The notes under the pieces were generated by a model that was not told the origin of the DNA, ran no database searches, and saw nothing but the letters and a program-made list of their open reading frames with translations. Position numbers and translations under genes: made by a program. A stretch of DNA of 64,000 bases from NCBI GenBank assembly GCA_026214975.1, contig CM047815.1, positions 61,883,852 to 61,947,851 on the forward strand. The letters are read 5' to 3'. Positions 11,817-22,796 of this stretch are shown here, one piece after another. The stretch comes from Gentiana macrophylla (taxonomy: Eukaryota > Streptophyta > Magnoliopsida > Gentianales > Gentianaceae). Within the stretch, counting starts at the first letter, position 1. Each line of letters opens with the position of its first letter.

Positions 11817-13396
11817 GAGTGTGCCAGAAGCTAACAAGTTCAAACAGATCAATTGTCTTTTGCGTTTCTACCGTAGCATACATTCATCAAACATTTAGCC
11901 TAGGTTAGAGGCATTTCTGGAGAAGACTTATTCATGAGAGTTGTAGATCAAGAAACAAGCTTTCCAACGCATTTTTCATCATGTCAATCGGACTTCCACA
12001 ACTCATGTTATATCCATTTTACTGAGATGTTGTGAAGGATCGGCGTGCACCGGGACTACTTCCCGCGCATGCCGGAAAGTTGCAGATTTCCACAGAGTGA
12101 ACCCCGGTACGAGCCATGAAGACATTGATGAAAACAGATAGTATCACGGTGCAAGCCGAGACTACCCACGGCATGAGCCAAAACTACTCACGGCGTAAGC
12201 CGAGACATCAATTCTGAGGCAGTTGGATTCATTTAATGCTAAAGTCAAATCCCAACCACTTTGTCAGATCCAGCTCAAGCTATGGAAAACAGAGACTTTC
12301 ACGGCTCGAGCCGTGAATGGACCGGCTCAATCCGTAATGATAAACTCATCAAATTAATTATGCTTTTGAACTCATTTCGAGCGATATCAGAAAAACACCT
12401 AAGAAGAAGAAAATAACACTTCTCTCTGCAGCTTGAAGGCACCCAAAACCCTCAAGGCTCTTCCAGCCAAAACCCCTCTCATTTAGCTTTTAGATTCCAT
12501 TTTAAACATTAAGAATTCTTATTTTGATGTTTAGAGCACTTTGGTGGAAGCAAGAACAACTATTTTGTGTTTAAACTCTATTGAAATCCTTTGAAGGTTG
12601 AATGAAAGTTTCCATTTTCAAGTTCATAGCTTGTGATTGGTAAAATTCTTAGCCTTTACCTTGATTTACTCTTGTTGTTATGAATGCTTGCTTTGACATG
12701 TTGGTATCCATAACTATGAGTGGCTAGTTCCTTACTAGCCAAGGTGATGTAGTTGTGATAGTTAATCTCCTATGGTTGCTTGGTAATGATTGTGTATGTT
12801 TTTCTAGTTTCTCTTGTGTTGAAATTCTTCTTACTTGTATTGTTTGCCTTGTGTATGTTTGAGTAATTAACTTACATATGCATCTACACATCTAGTAGAT
12901 ACCGAATGGAGACACTAGGTGTGAGAAGAGGGTAAGAAGATCGGAAGGTAGAATCGACCCTAGCGGAATTCGGTTCCTTATCCGGGGAGTTTTGCATTCA
13001 AGTGTTTATCTTGTCAATTCATAAGGTTTAAGGTGCTTAGACCAAAGAGGAGACAAAGAGTGGTTTCATTCACTCGTATGAGGGAAACCACTTGTTTAAG
13101 AATGCAATGTTCACACATTAGAACACCATTGGAAGGTGGTAGATAGATCATTTCCAAGGAATTAAGAGGAGATAACTTGAACTGTGAATCATCTTAGCTA
13201 GATTCTTTTATCATTTGAACAATCTTTGTAGTTAAATATTACTTTCTTAAGCAAACTTGCGACTCAGATCAAGATAATAATAACTAATTGGTGTTTGACC
13301 TCCCATTCTTATGGGATACGACATTGACCACCGTACTAGACTACAATTGACCCGGTACACTGCTGGTGAGATTGGAACCCTAGGAAAGTTGCATCT
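11817..13396 (+). repeat. 5' LTR of Athila-1, first 295 bases missing
   Basis: It aligns with 23092-24679 of the 3' LTR over its whole length. It includes the CCGGCTCAAGCCGT-like motifs near 12300 and the end GACCCGGTACACTGCTGGTG ... GTTGCATC. The first 295 bases of the LTR are replaced by the SIRE-type complex. Confidence 0.9.
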
Positions 13397-13402
13397 CGTT
13401 TT

Positions 13403-13420
13403 TGGCACCGTTCCTGGGGA
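13403..13420 (+). other. Primer binding site of Athila-1
   Basis: TGGCACCGTTCCTGGGGA corresponds, with two changes, to the Athila/Tat primer site TGGCGCCGTTGCCGGGGA (tRNA-Asp type). It lies a few bases after the LTR end. Confidence 0.8.
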
Positions 13421-13663
13421 TGTGTAACGGTTGATACTTGTATTAGTTCAAAATTCTTGAGAATGAGTCAAAACTTTTTCTAACCTAATTTATATTTTGT
13501 TTCCTTGGTGCTTACCTCATTGGTAAGTTGCCAAGTGTTGTTTTATTGTATCTTTTTGTTTCTATCTTGTAGTTGATGACCCGTTCCAAAAGCGGTAAGG
13601 CCCCACTCACTCCATACAAGCCCGACATTAACAGTTACGAAAGGTAGTTAAGAGTAGAGAACA

Positions 13664-14242
13664 TGATGTGATCCAGCCCAAGCATTATTTGAAGACAATG
13701 AAGATGGGCTTGGTTAAATTACAATCATAGTGATTTATTTTGTTTATTTTAGTTTCGGTGTTTTATTGAATAAAACGGCCTTAGGCCCGTGTCAAAAGTT
13801 GCCCATATGTTAGTATATTGGGTTAAGTGTTTATTTTTAGCAAATAAATGTCATTTGGGCTTATTAGTTGCAAGTTAGGCCCACTAGGAAATAAAGTGGC
13901 GAAAATTACTAAGTAATTTGTCCCACATTGCTTATGAAGTTATTTGTCTCTTATTTTGTAGCCTATATAAAGGCATTCTACTTGTTCTTTTAGAAGACAT
14001 CAATATACCTACATTGAGTGAAATATTATTGATTAAGCATTGTCTTAATTGTGCACCTTGTGTGTGTGAGGTTCTCTTGGATTGGAGGATCGCCCCCTTT
14101 GAGAACTTATCAACGTAAGTGAGCATTACGTTGTGGCGTTCCAACCGTAGTCTTGGTCTAAGGCGCGGATCATAGCTCGTATTGACTACCTTCAATTTCT
14201 TCCTGAGCAAAACAAAGGATTTGATTAGTAAGAATCACATCA
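13664..14242 (+). mobile_element. Solo LTR inserted in Athila-1 gag
   Basis: The 579-bp unit begins TGATGTGATCC and ends GAATCACATCA, so the ends form a 9-base inverted repeat (TGATGTGAT/ATCACATCA). It is flanked by a perfect 5-bp duplication GAACA at 13659-13663 and 14243-14247. A TATATAA box at 13964-13970 indicates plus orientation. Removing the unit and one duplication leaves the gag frame continuous. No internal region or second LTR is present, as expected after LTR-LTR recombination. Confidence 0.9.
13964..13970 (+). promoter_or_regulatory. TATA box of the solo LTR
   Basis: TATATAA in the context GCCTATATAAAGGC, about 300 bases into a 579-bp solo LTR. The assignment rests on sequence and position only. 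Confidence 0.5.
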
Positions 14243-16564
14243 GAACAAGCGTGGTCAAACTAGCCAAGGACATCTTGGTGAAGAATCCTCCCAAGGATCA
14301 TCGAATCAAGGAATAGATATGGCCGAGAACAGTGATGAAGCACAAGTCGAACAAGGATTGAATCATGCCCAAGGGCATGCACAAAACCAAGGCAACCCAA
14401 ATCCACCACCAATTCATCCACTTAATCCAAATCAAAACAATCAAAACCCCAATGACCGACACAATCAAAATCGCAACCAAAACTGGAACCAAAACAACCG
14501 GAACAACCACAACAATCCTCCTCAATTTAGACCCCTTTGTGATCAAACTGTGAGAAGAAATGAGCCTAATGATCCCATTCGTTTACCTAATGATGGAGCC
14601 AACAATTTTTAGATAAAAGGTCATCTCTTTGGTTTGATTGATACTCGATGTCAATTCTCTGGTGAAGATCATTAAGATCCACATTAACACCTTCATCTAT
14701 TCGAGCAGTTTTGCAACACGGGTAAGAGTCATGGTATTCCCAAAGAGTTAACAAAAATGTCAATGTTTCCTTTTTCATTGACTAGAAAAGCTAAAGATTC
14801 GTTTTCGTCACTCCCTCGTCACTCCTTGACTAGTTGGGAAGAAATACAAGATGAATTTTTGAAGCAATATTTCACTCCCGGGAGAAATTTGAAATTTCTA
14901 ACTTCAAGAAAGGATCCGAAGAGTCTCTCGGAAGTGCATGGGAAAGGTTTAAGAAGTTTTTGAGAGCTTGTCCCGATCATGGTTATTCTCTCGAAATGCA
15001 AATCCAACTCTTTTGTAGACAGTTGAGACATAAGTCACGTGCGGATGTTGATCATGCATGTGACGGATGCTTGATGATGCATGATGCGCAAGAAGTGTAT
15101 GATGCTATTGAAAGAATTTCAAAAAACAATAGAATGTGGGAAACCGGATCGAGCACGAGAAAAGTCGCTTGTGTAGGAGAAGCTACCTCCCAATCGGAAG
15201 TCTTAGCACAATTGGCATCTCTCAACAAGAAATTTGATGGAATGCAAGCTAGCAAGAATTCGGATAACTATGCACAAGGCGAATGCCCAAATGAGGAAGT
15301 GAGATATGATGATGATACACCCTTTGTAATGGATGAGTCAAGGGAACATACGAACGAAGAGGTTAGTTTCATGCAACAACATCGGAATTTAAACTATGCC
15401 GATTCGAATTCCTTTGTTGCCATAAGAAGAGATCACCTTAACTCTCGTTGGTCCGATAATGCAACCAAGAAATTCAACCTCCATTCCCTTTACAACAAAG
15501 AACCTCATATAACACAAATCCCCAAACCCAAAGCTTACAAGGAAATGCCTCCACCTATTCATAACAACCACCAACTCACTCTTAACGACAACACATCACA
15601 CAAAGCATTCCCATCACTCAAAATCCAACTCAATCAACTGAGAATATTGATAAGTGGGGAGCATTGACGGATAATATTATGGGTGTGGTATCTACTCAAG
15701 CTAAGAATATGAAATCCGTGATGACTTCTATTAGTGCGGTTACTAAAGTTCTTGGCATTTTGAAGACTACGATGAGTGGTCATGATACGAGAATGAAGAC
15801 TATAGAAGCATCCATGCGGAATGTAGAAGAGCACATGAGTAGAGAAGGAGAAAGGAAAAGTAGTAGACCCTCTGGTGGACTTCCTAGTAACACCGAGAGG
15901 AATCCAATGAAGATTAATGTTATTGTTACTCGTAGTGGGAGAGTTTGTGGAAGGAATGGTGTGGAAAATTCAGGGGATAACGAGATTGGAGATGATTTAG
16001 ATGACAAATTTGAAAAGGAAAAATTGAGCGAAGAGGAAGAAGAGATCGTTAACGGTTTCTTGAGACGGGATAGATTTGTTGAAGCAGAAAGTGATGATTA
16101 AGAATGGGTAAAGGTGTCGAGGATATTAAAGAACCCAAGGGCTAGTGATATAAGAACTTTATTCAATGAACACGTGAGAGAAGATCATGGTGAAGAGAAC
16201 ATGGTTTGTGAGGAACCCTCCGCGGCTCACACAGAAGTGAAGAAAGGAAAAACAGTAAGGTCCACGGCGTGCACTGGGAATACCCCGGCTAGCACCAAAC
16301 TCTGCCTAGCTCACACTAAACAGACTCAAGGGACACCAATGCAGTGTTCAAGGAAAGAAATGCAGAATGACTCCAATAGGTGCCACCCAATGCACAAACT
16401 TTCAAGGAAGCTTCTCCGTCTCAATCGAACGACAACGGTAAGGGAGGTATAAATTCTAATCCCACTTTAATTGATCTTGAATCACTCTCATATCCCCTAA
16501 GAGAGCAAATTATGAATTTGAAGACGGATAAGAAATATGCTCGCTTTCTTGATATTTTCGCCAT

Positions 16565-17594
16565 TTGAATGTTAACATTCCCGTAATTGAAGCTTTAATT
16601 AACATGCCTACTTATGGGAAATTTCTTAAAGACATTCTTTCAAATAAAAAACTTTTAGAGGAATATGAGAATAGTGCTTTGTGTCCCTTGAGTCTGTTTA
16701 AGACATTCCGCGAGCATATTCCTTTAAGACATTCCGCGATATTACAAAATCCCTTCTAAACTCAAGGACCCCGGAAGTTTCACCATCCCGTGTGAGATTG
16801 TGGGATTTTTGTTTAAGATAGTGCTTTGTGATCTCGGTGCGAGTATAAACCTCATGTCTTACGCGGATTATAAAAAGCTTGGAATAAGAGAACTCAAAAA
16901 CACGGAGATGACTCTCCAATTAGCGGATAGATCGATTAAATACCCAAAAGGAGTCATTGAAGATGTTTTAGTTAAAGTTGATAAGTTTTACTTCCATGTT
17001 GACTTTGTGATCATGGAAATGGAGGACGGGTATTTAACACACATTATTCTTGGTCGTCCTTTCCTAGCCAAGGGAAGAACTCTTATTGATGTTCATCGAG
17101 GCGAGGTAATTTTGAGAGTTAATGAAGATAAGGTCACCTTTAATATCTTTAAGGCAATGAAACATCCATACAACTCACAAGATTCATGTTCTTTCATAGA
17201 TGCTATATCTTCTATGTGTGTGGATCGTACTAACTTGCAGGCCTTTGAAGAAAATCTTGAAGAGTGTTTGGCTTTATCAATTTATGAAGGAGATGAGAAT
17301 GACAAAGAAATGAAAGAAGTGATTTTTCACTTAGATGTTGTTGATCCTTTCATGAGACAACCATGGCACCGATATTTAGAACTACATTTGAATGGCCCAG
17401 TGCTAAAGCCTTCGGTGGAGGATCCACCAAGGAATTTGGAGTTGAAACATCTCCCTTATAACCTTAAATATGCTTTTCTTGAGAATGATAAATTGCTTCC
17501 TGTCATTATTTCTTCGTCACTAACCTACTTGCAGGAAGATCAATTGTTGAGGATGCTTAGGCAACACAAGAAGGCATTCGGATGGACGGTATGA
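16565..17594 (+). pseudogene. Athila-1 aspartic protease region
   Basis: The linker typical of Athila before protease is recognisable (VNIPVIEALINMP near 16570; KFLKDILSNKKLLEEYE near 16620). The retropepsin-like domain follows at 16800-17594, with the active-site block CDLGASINLMSYADY near 16830 and the later IILGRPFLAKGRTLID near 17045. The active Asp is in a DLGAS context rather than DTGAS, which is common in Athila. A short direct repeat of TTTAAGACATTCCGCGA at 16698-16740 disrupts the linker. The frame then enters the RT region after a stop near 17592. Confidence 0.8.
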
Positions 17595-18670
17595 GACATT
17601 CATGGAATTAGTCCGGAAATTTGTGTACACAAAATCATCTTGAATGACAATGCCAAGCCGTGTGCACAACCACAACGCCGTCTCAATCCACCTATGCAAG
17701 AAGTGGTGAAGAAAGAGGTTATCAAATTGTTAGAAATGGGCACAATTTTTCCTATATCGGATAGTGAATGGGTTAGTCCCACTCAAGTTGTACCAAAGAA
17801 GGGCGGCTTCACAGTCAAGGAAAATGAGAAACACGAATGGATTCCTACAAGGGAAGTGACCGGATATCGCATGTGCATTGACTTTCGAAAACTGAATGAG
17901 CATACAAAGAAGGATCACTACCCATTACCGTACATTGTCCAAATGTTGGAGCGGTTATGTGGACACAAATTTTATTGTTTTCTTGATGGTTATTCAGCAT
18001 ATTTACAGATATTCATTGCAGCCGGTGATCGAGAGAAGAAAACATTTACTTGCCCTTATGGAACATTTGCTTATAAGAGAATGCCTTCCGGGTTATGCAA
18101 CGCCCCAGCCACATTTCAGAGATGCATGATGGCAATCCTTTCTGATATGGTTGAGAAATTCTTGAAATATTCATGGATGACTTTAGCATCTTTGGAGACA
18201 CTTTTGATGAATGCTTATCCCATTTGGAACATGTCCTACAACGTTGTGAAGATACGAATTTGGTTCTCAATTGGGAGAAATATCACTTAATGGTACCCGA
18301 TGGTATTGTTTTGGGCCATAAAGTTTCAGAAAAAGGTATCGAAGTCGACAAGGCAAAAATTGAAGTGATTGAAAAGCTACCACCACCGGTGAATCTAAAG
18401 ACTTTGCGAGGATTTCTTGGACATGCCGGATTTTATCGTCTTTTCGTTGCGGATTTTTCTAAAATTGCTAAACCCTTAAGTCATCTACTTGAGAAAGAAG
18501 TACCTTTCAACTTTGACGATAAATGTATGGAAGTGTTTGAGACTTTGAAGAGGAGATTGATAAGTTCACCAGTCCTAGTAGCCCCGGATTGGAATCTACC
18601 ATTTGAGCTCATGTGCGATGCAAGTGATTTGGCAGTTGGGTCGTGCTAGGCCAACGACACGATAAATTTT

Positions 18671-19255
18671 TGTGGAAATACTATGGTTAATATTACATTA
18701 TTATTACACTCATAACATGTTACAATGTAACGTGTTACTTTTTATCAAGAGACATATTAATTGCATTGAATAAACAATTAATATGTCCTAATAGTCATAA
18801 AGTAACTATCCTTTGTCCTATTATGTAATAGCATAGACATAGCCGACTCTAGCATTTATTGTAGCCGGCTCTAGTTACTTTTGCTTTACTAGCTAGGATC
18901 CTCTCTTGTAAGGATCCTCTCTTGTATCTATTTATACTCATTCTTTCAACATGAATAAATAAGTTGGAGTTTACTCAAGTATTATTACTTTCTCAAACTC
19001 TCTTCATGGTATCAGAGCGGGAGGTCATGAGATCAATCCTTGCTACCAACATTGTTTCCCCAATTATATTGTCCAAGTGTTGGGCCTCTTTGTTGGCCTT
19101 GTGTGCCCTTTATATGCCTTTGTGTGCCATATTGGCCCGGGCTTGTTATAGGCCCACACTTGAGGGGGCGTGTTAAAAGTGATATAAGGAAATATAGTAG
19201 CGCCTTTACTAACACCAATTGGTTTTAGTACAACGGTAAGCGCTTGATCTTAACA
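18671..19255 (+). mobile_element. 585-bp non-autonomous LTR element with unlike ends, in RNase H
   Basis: It is flanked by a perfect 5-bp duplication ATTTT (18666-18670 and 19256-19260); removing element and one copy leaves the RNase H frame intact. From the left it contains a 336-bp LTR-like segment (TGTGGAAATAC ... CTCTTCA), with a TATTTATA-type box near 18929 and an AATAAA-like signal near 18954. Next come the primer site TGGTATCAGAGCGG (19007-19020), about 137 bp of internal sequence, a purine tract ACTTGAGGGGGCG (19158-19170), and an 85-bp terminal segment (TGTTAAAAGTG ... CTTAACA). The two terminal segments do not resemble each other, although LTRs should be identical at insertion. The primer site and purine tract match the TRIM in intron 10 of the gene at 53802. 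Confidence 0.7.
19007..19020 (+). other. Primer binding site of the 585-bp LTR element
   Basis: TGGTATCAGAGCGG directly follows the 336-bp terminal segment and is a perfect TGGTATCAGAGC initiator-tRNA-Met match. Confidence 0.85.
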
Positions 19256-19580
19256 ATTTTTAAAGGCAATTTACTATGCATCTCACACATAGAATGCGGC
19301 AAAAATCAATTGTGCTACAACCGAGAAAGATCTATTAGCGGTAATTTTCGCTTTGGATAAGTTCCGTTCCTATCTTGTTGTTTCTAAAGTTAACGTAACA
19401 CCGATCATGCGGCATTACGACATCTATTAAACAAGAAGGACGCAAAGCCGAGGCTTCTTAGATGGATTCTACTTCTCCAAGAGTTCGATGTTGAAATCAA
19501 AGATAAGAAAGGTAGCGATAACGTGGTAGCGGATCATTTGAGTCGATTAGAGTTTGTTGAAGAAGAAGGAAAGAGAATGG

Positions 19581-20964
19581 AGATAAGAGAACTTATGGTT
19601 GTTGATGCCCCACCGTCAATGCAACTCGTTGGAAACAATTCTATGAAAAAGGAGGGCGTGCCATGGTTTGGTAACATTGTAAATTATTTCACACACGGGT
19701 ATATTCCATCACATTGGACATGGCAAAAGAAAAAGAAATTTTTCCACGATTTGAAATTCTATTATTGGGAGAAACCGGACCTTTTCGGAGGTGTTCGGAT
19801 GGCATCATTAGGAGATACGTTCCTAATAGTGAAATTTCGAGTCTCCTATCCTTTTGCCATGGATGTGAAGTTAGAGGCCACCACGGCGGATGGAAAACCT
19901 CTTATAAAGTTTTACAATGTGGTTTTTATTAGCCAACATTATCTAGAGATGCACATCATTATGCTAGATCTTGTGAAGCATGCCAGAAATGGGGAAACGT
20001 ATCTAAGAAACATGAAATGCCTCTCCACCCTATTTTGGAGTGTGAGTTGTTTGATGTATGGGGCATAGATTTTATAGGCCTATTTCCCCCATCGTTTGGC
20101 AACAAGTTTATTTTCGTCATGGTCGACTACGTTTCTAAATGGGATGAAGCCCAAGCTCTTCCCACCAATGATGCGGGAGTAGTGACAAAGTTTCTTAAAA
20201 ATAACATCTTTACGAGATTTTGCACTCCTCGGGCAATCATTCGTGATAGAGGATCCCACTTTTGCAATTGACCATTCACTAAATTACATGAAAAGTATGG
20301 CGTGAAGCACAAGATCGGTACACCATATCACCCACACATGAGTGGTCAAGTGGAAGTATCTAACCGAGAAGTGAAAATGATCATTGAAAAAACGGTAGAT
20401 GCTAACCGCAAAAATTGGTCGGTAAAGCTTGATGATGCATTATGGGCTTATCGGACTGCTTTTAAAACAGCCATTGGTTGCTCCCCATATAAATTAGTCT
20501 ATGGGAAATCTTGTCATCTTCCGGTAGAGTTAGACAATCGAGCATTCTGGGCTATCAAGTTTCTTAACTTTGATCCCACGGCAGCTAGTGACCACAGATT
20601 GCTCCAACTCACGGAACTTGAGGAATTTTGCGTAGATGCATACGAAAACGCCCGCATCTACAAGGAACGCACGAAATCTTTTCATGATGCAAAAATCTTT
20701 CATCGTGAGTTCCATGTGGGTGACAAGGTGCTTTTGTACAATTCACGTTTAAAGTTGTTTCTAGAGAAATTGAAGTCTAGGTGGACAGGGCCATTTAAAG
20801 TGACAAAGGTTCATGCATCCGGAGCAGTGGAGCTCACTGATGGTGAGAATTCATTCTTAGCAAATGGACACCGAGTGAAATTATTCGTTGAAGAAGAAGG
20901 AATCCCTCAAACCGAGGAGGTGATGTTCCTTACCGACCCCCATCCGAATGATAGCATGGCATAG
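19581..20964 (+). pseudogene. Athila-1 integrase
   Basis: The N-terminal zinc-binding part is spread over two frames: IIRRYVPNSE near 19800 and FCHGCEVRGHHGG near 19860. The catalytic core reads DVWGIDFIGLF near 20055 (first Asp), IIRDRGSHF near 20238 (second Asp) and [19 protein letters not shown] near 20335 (Glu). All three catalytic positions survive, but an in-frame TGA at 20269-20271 separates the second from the third. The C-terminal part runs to 20964 with [14 protein letters not shown] and [12 protein letters not shown] near 20720-20800, the usual GPF/Y module. The TGA lies where a C-to-T change of an Arg CGA codon is plausible. Confidence 0.85.
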
Positions 20965-22796
20965 TCTAGCTATACACTATAAATTTAGCAACCACGGGAA
21001 CTATTATTCTTATTATTACTTAAGCATTATCTTTCGGTTGGCTTTTGTGTTTTCAAATTGCATGCTTATGTGGTAATAGTTAGTAGTGTCCCCTATGATT
21101 GATCTGTATAATTTCCATCACTTCTATCGTATAATATCGTTGAGCAAACGACGTTAGACAAAAGCGCTACTGGGAGGCAGCCCGTAAAAGTTAAGTATAA
21201 TACTTTTGCTCTTTTGTGAGACCCGGTGTGGCCAGTGATCCTTTAGTGTCTACATTTTGGTTGATATTTTGCTAGTACTTGGGATTGCTTGTCATTTCAT
21301 TGGTTGTCTTTCATGTTCATGCCTACCCACCCTCCATTTTATAGCATCCCGGTACTTGTTTTGACTACTTTTGATTCCCTTTTGTTTCCCTAACTACTTT
21401 CTTACCACTCACTTTACATTGGGGACAATGCAAGTTCGTAAGTGGGAAGTGGGAACGTAGTTAGTCCAACAAAAGGTAATGTCATTAAATGTTGAGAAAC
21501 ACTTGGCCTTGATCATTCTCGAGCAATGTAAAGTTGAACAAACCATCTTTTGGCATGATTTATGGTTTTGCAATTGATAGAGTGAGTACCTTAACAAAGT
21601 GAGCAACCTTGGTGACATGTAAGTGCATTTTAATAGCAAATCTTTGATTGTAGTGTGAATTCTTTCAGTACGTATATTCCGATCTTTTGTTAACATGCAA
21701 ACTTTTATGTAACCATGCAAGCATGCTTCCATAGCAACTAGAACTTAGGCTTGATATCCTTTCGAGGCGAAATAGAAAGGTGTTTGGAGTCGGAGTTAGG
21801 GATGACGATCATGGCATTTCTTTGACTCGACCATAGCCAAATGGCCTTCCCGAACGTAATTTACAACTATCCCCATCTCAGCCTTTGTAGAGTGGTGAGA
21901 CCCCACTCGAAACTAGTCATTCGTGATTAGCCTCATTATTATCCGACCCTTAGACTAATTTTGGTCTGCATTCCCTTGATGTCCCGCAAGTTTAACAAGT
22001 TTCTATGTATTGTGTGGTGGCGACATTTGAAGTTGGGCAAGAGTTGGATGACATTGTTTTGGCACAAAGTTGAGATTGTATCCTTTCAAGTTCGGAGTCC
22101 ATTGGTGTATGTTTCTTAGTTCAAAAAACACAAAAAAATCAAATCAAAAAATGTTCAAAAACAAATAAAATGAAGTTCAATAAAGTTGTAAATAAAGATT
22201 CAATAAATTGTGAGCATTGGAAAGCAATTTTGGAGGACAAGTTCAACAAGTCCAAGTAATGTAAGTTTGGGTGATAAATCAATTAAAGTGGTACTTTATC
22301 TCTTATGTTTATTGTTGTGGAGACGTCTTTGGCAATTATCCGAGAGAGTTGGAGATGCCAATTCAAAATCATTGGAATTGAAGTTCTAGATTCTTGCTAT
22401 CTTGCATGTGTTCTTTTTGATATATCCTTTCATCCCTTCGATTAGCCAATACCCGAGCCTAACGTTACAAGCTTGCAAGTCCTACCCGACCTATCTTCTT
22501 GACTCCGAATGCCTCAATTAGTGGAGATTGGTATCATTCTTAAGCCTATGGATTGCACCTAAAAAATCTTGCATGCATGATTTCATAATTGGTTTCTTGG
22601 TAACAAAGTTGAGGAATATTCACACACACACTCCACTACTTTGTTAGATTACTGTTAACAAGTGGTTATATGTACAATTTGTTGTATCATCTAGTTGAGC
22701 TCTAACTTCTTGATGTTGTATGATACTATCTCTTGACTTGAGTTGTTTTATCGCTTTATTTGCTCAAGGACGAGCAAAAGCTAAGTGGGGAGAGGT
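20965..22796 (+). other. Non-coding 3' region of Athila-1
   Basis: About 1.8 kb between integrase and 3' LTR without a supported ORF. It contains CGCTACTGGGAGGCAGCCCG near 21167, a phrase often seen after pol in Athila-group elements. It also has the near-palindrome ACATTGGGGACAATG at 21416-21430, followed by a purine stretch. Just before the LTR is CTCAAGGACGAGCAAAAGCT. No third ORF was recognisable. Confidence 0.6.
22783..22796 (+). other. Polypurine tract of Athila-1
   Basis: AAGTGGGGAGAGGT lies directly before the 3' LTR start TGATGTAAGTC and is the expected plus-strand primer. Confidence 0.8.

Larger units (their letters stand above)
13576..16568 (+). pseudogene. Athila-1 gag, interrupted by a solo LTR
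   Basis: The likely start is the ATG at 13576 (MTRSKSGKAPL...), a short basic N-terminus typical of Athila gag, with a TAG about 24 codons in. A solo LTR splits it at 13663. After that insertion the same frame runs into the ATG at 14319. Gag continues as an Asn/Gln-rich segment (14319-14612), a capsid part (PFSLTRKAKDSFSSLP near 14763; TSWEEIQDEFLKQYFTPG near 14830) and further frames at 14960-15667, 15664-16101 and 16114-16568. At least five frame breaks are present. Confidence 0.8.
17640..19580 (+). pseudogene. Athila-1 reverse transcriptase and RNase H
   Basis: The RT fingers and palm are clear: YRMCIDFRKLNEHTKKDHYP near 17865, KFYCFLDGYSAYLQIF near 17970 with the first catalytic Asp, and SGLCNAPATFQRCM near 18090. 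The second catalytic motif is FMDDFSIFG near 18170 and lies in another frame because of a frameshift around 18165-18180. The connection follows (LRGFLGHAGFYRLFV near 18405). RNase H begins at FELMCDASDLAVG near 18605, shifts frame at about 18640, is split by the 585-bp insertion at 18671, and resumes near 19261 to end VADHLSRLE near 19525. Confidence 0.85.

Noticed and set aside
19201..19255. tRNA-derived SINE promoter (GGTACAACGGTAAGCG looks like a box A)
   Set aside because: No box B at the right spacing and no poly(A) end; the segment lies between a purine tract and a target duplication and is better read as an LTR end.
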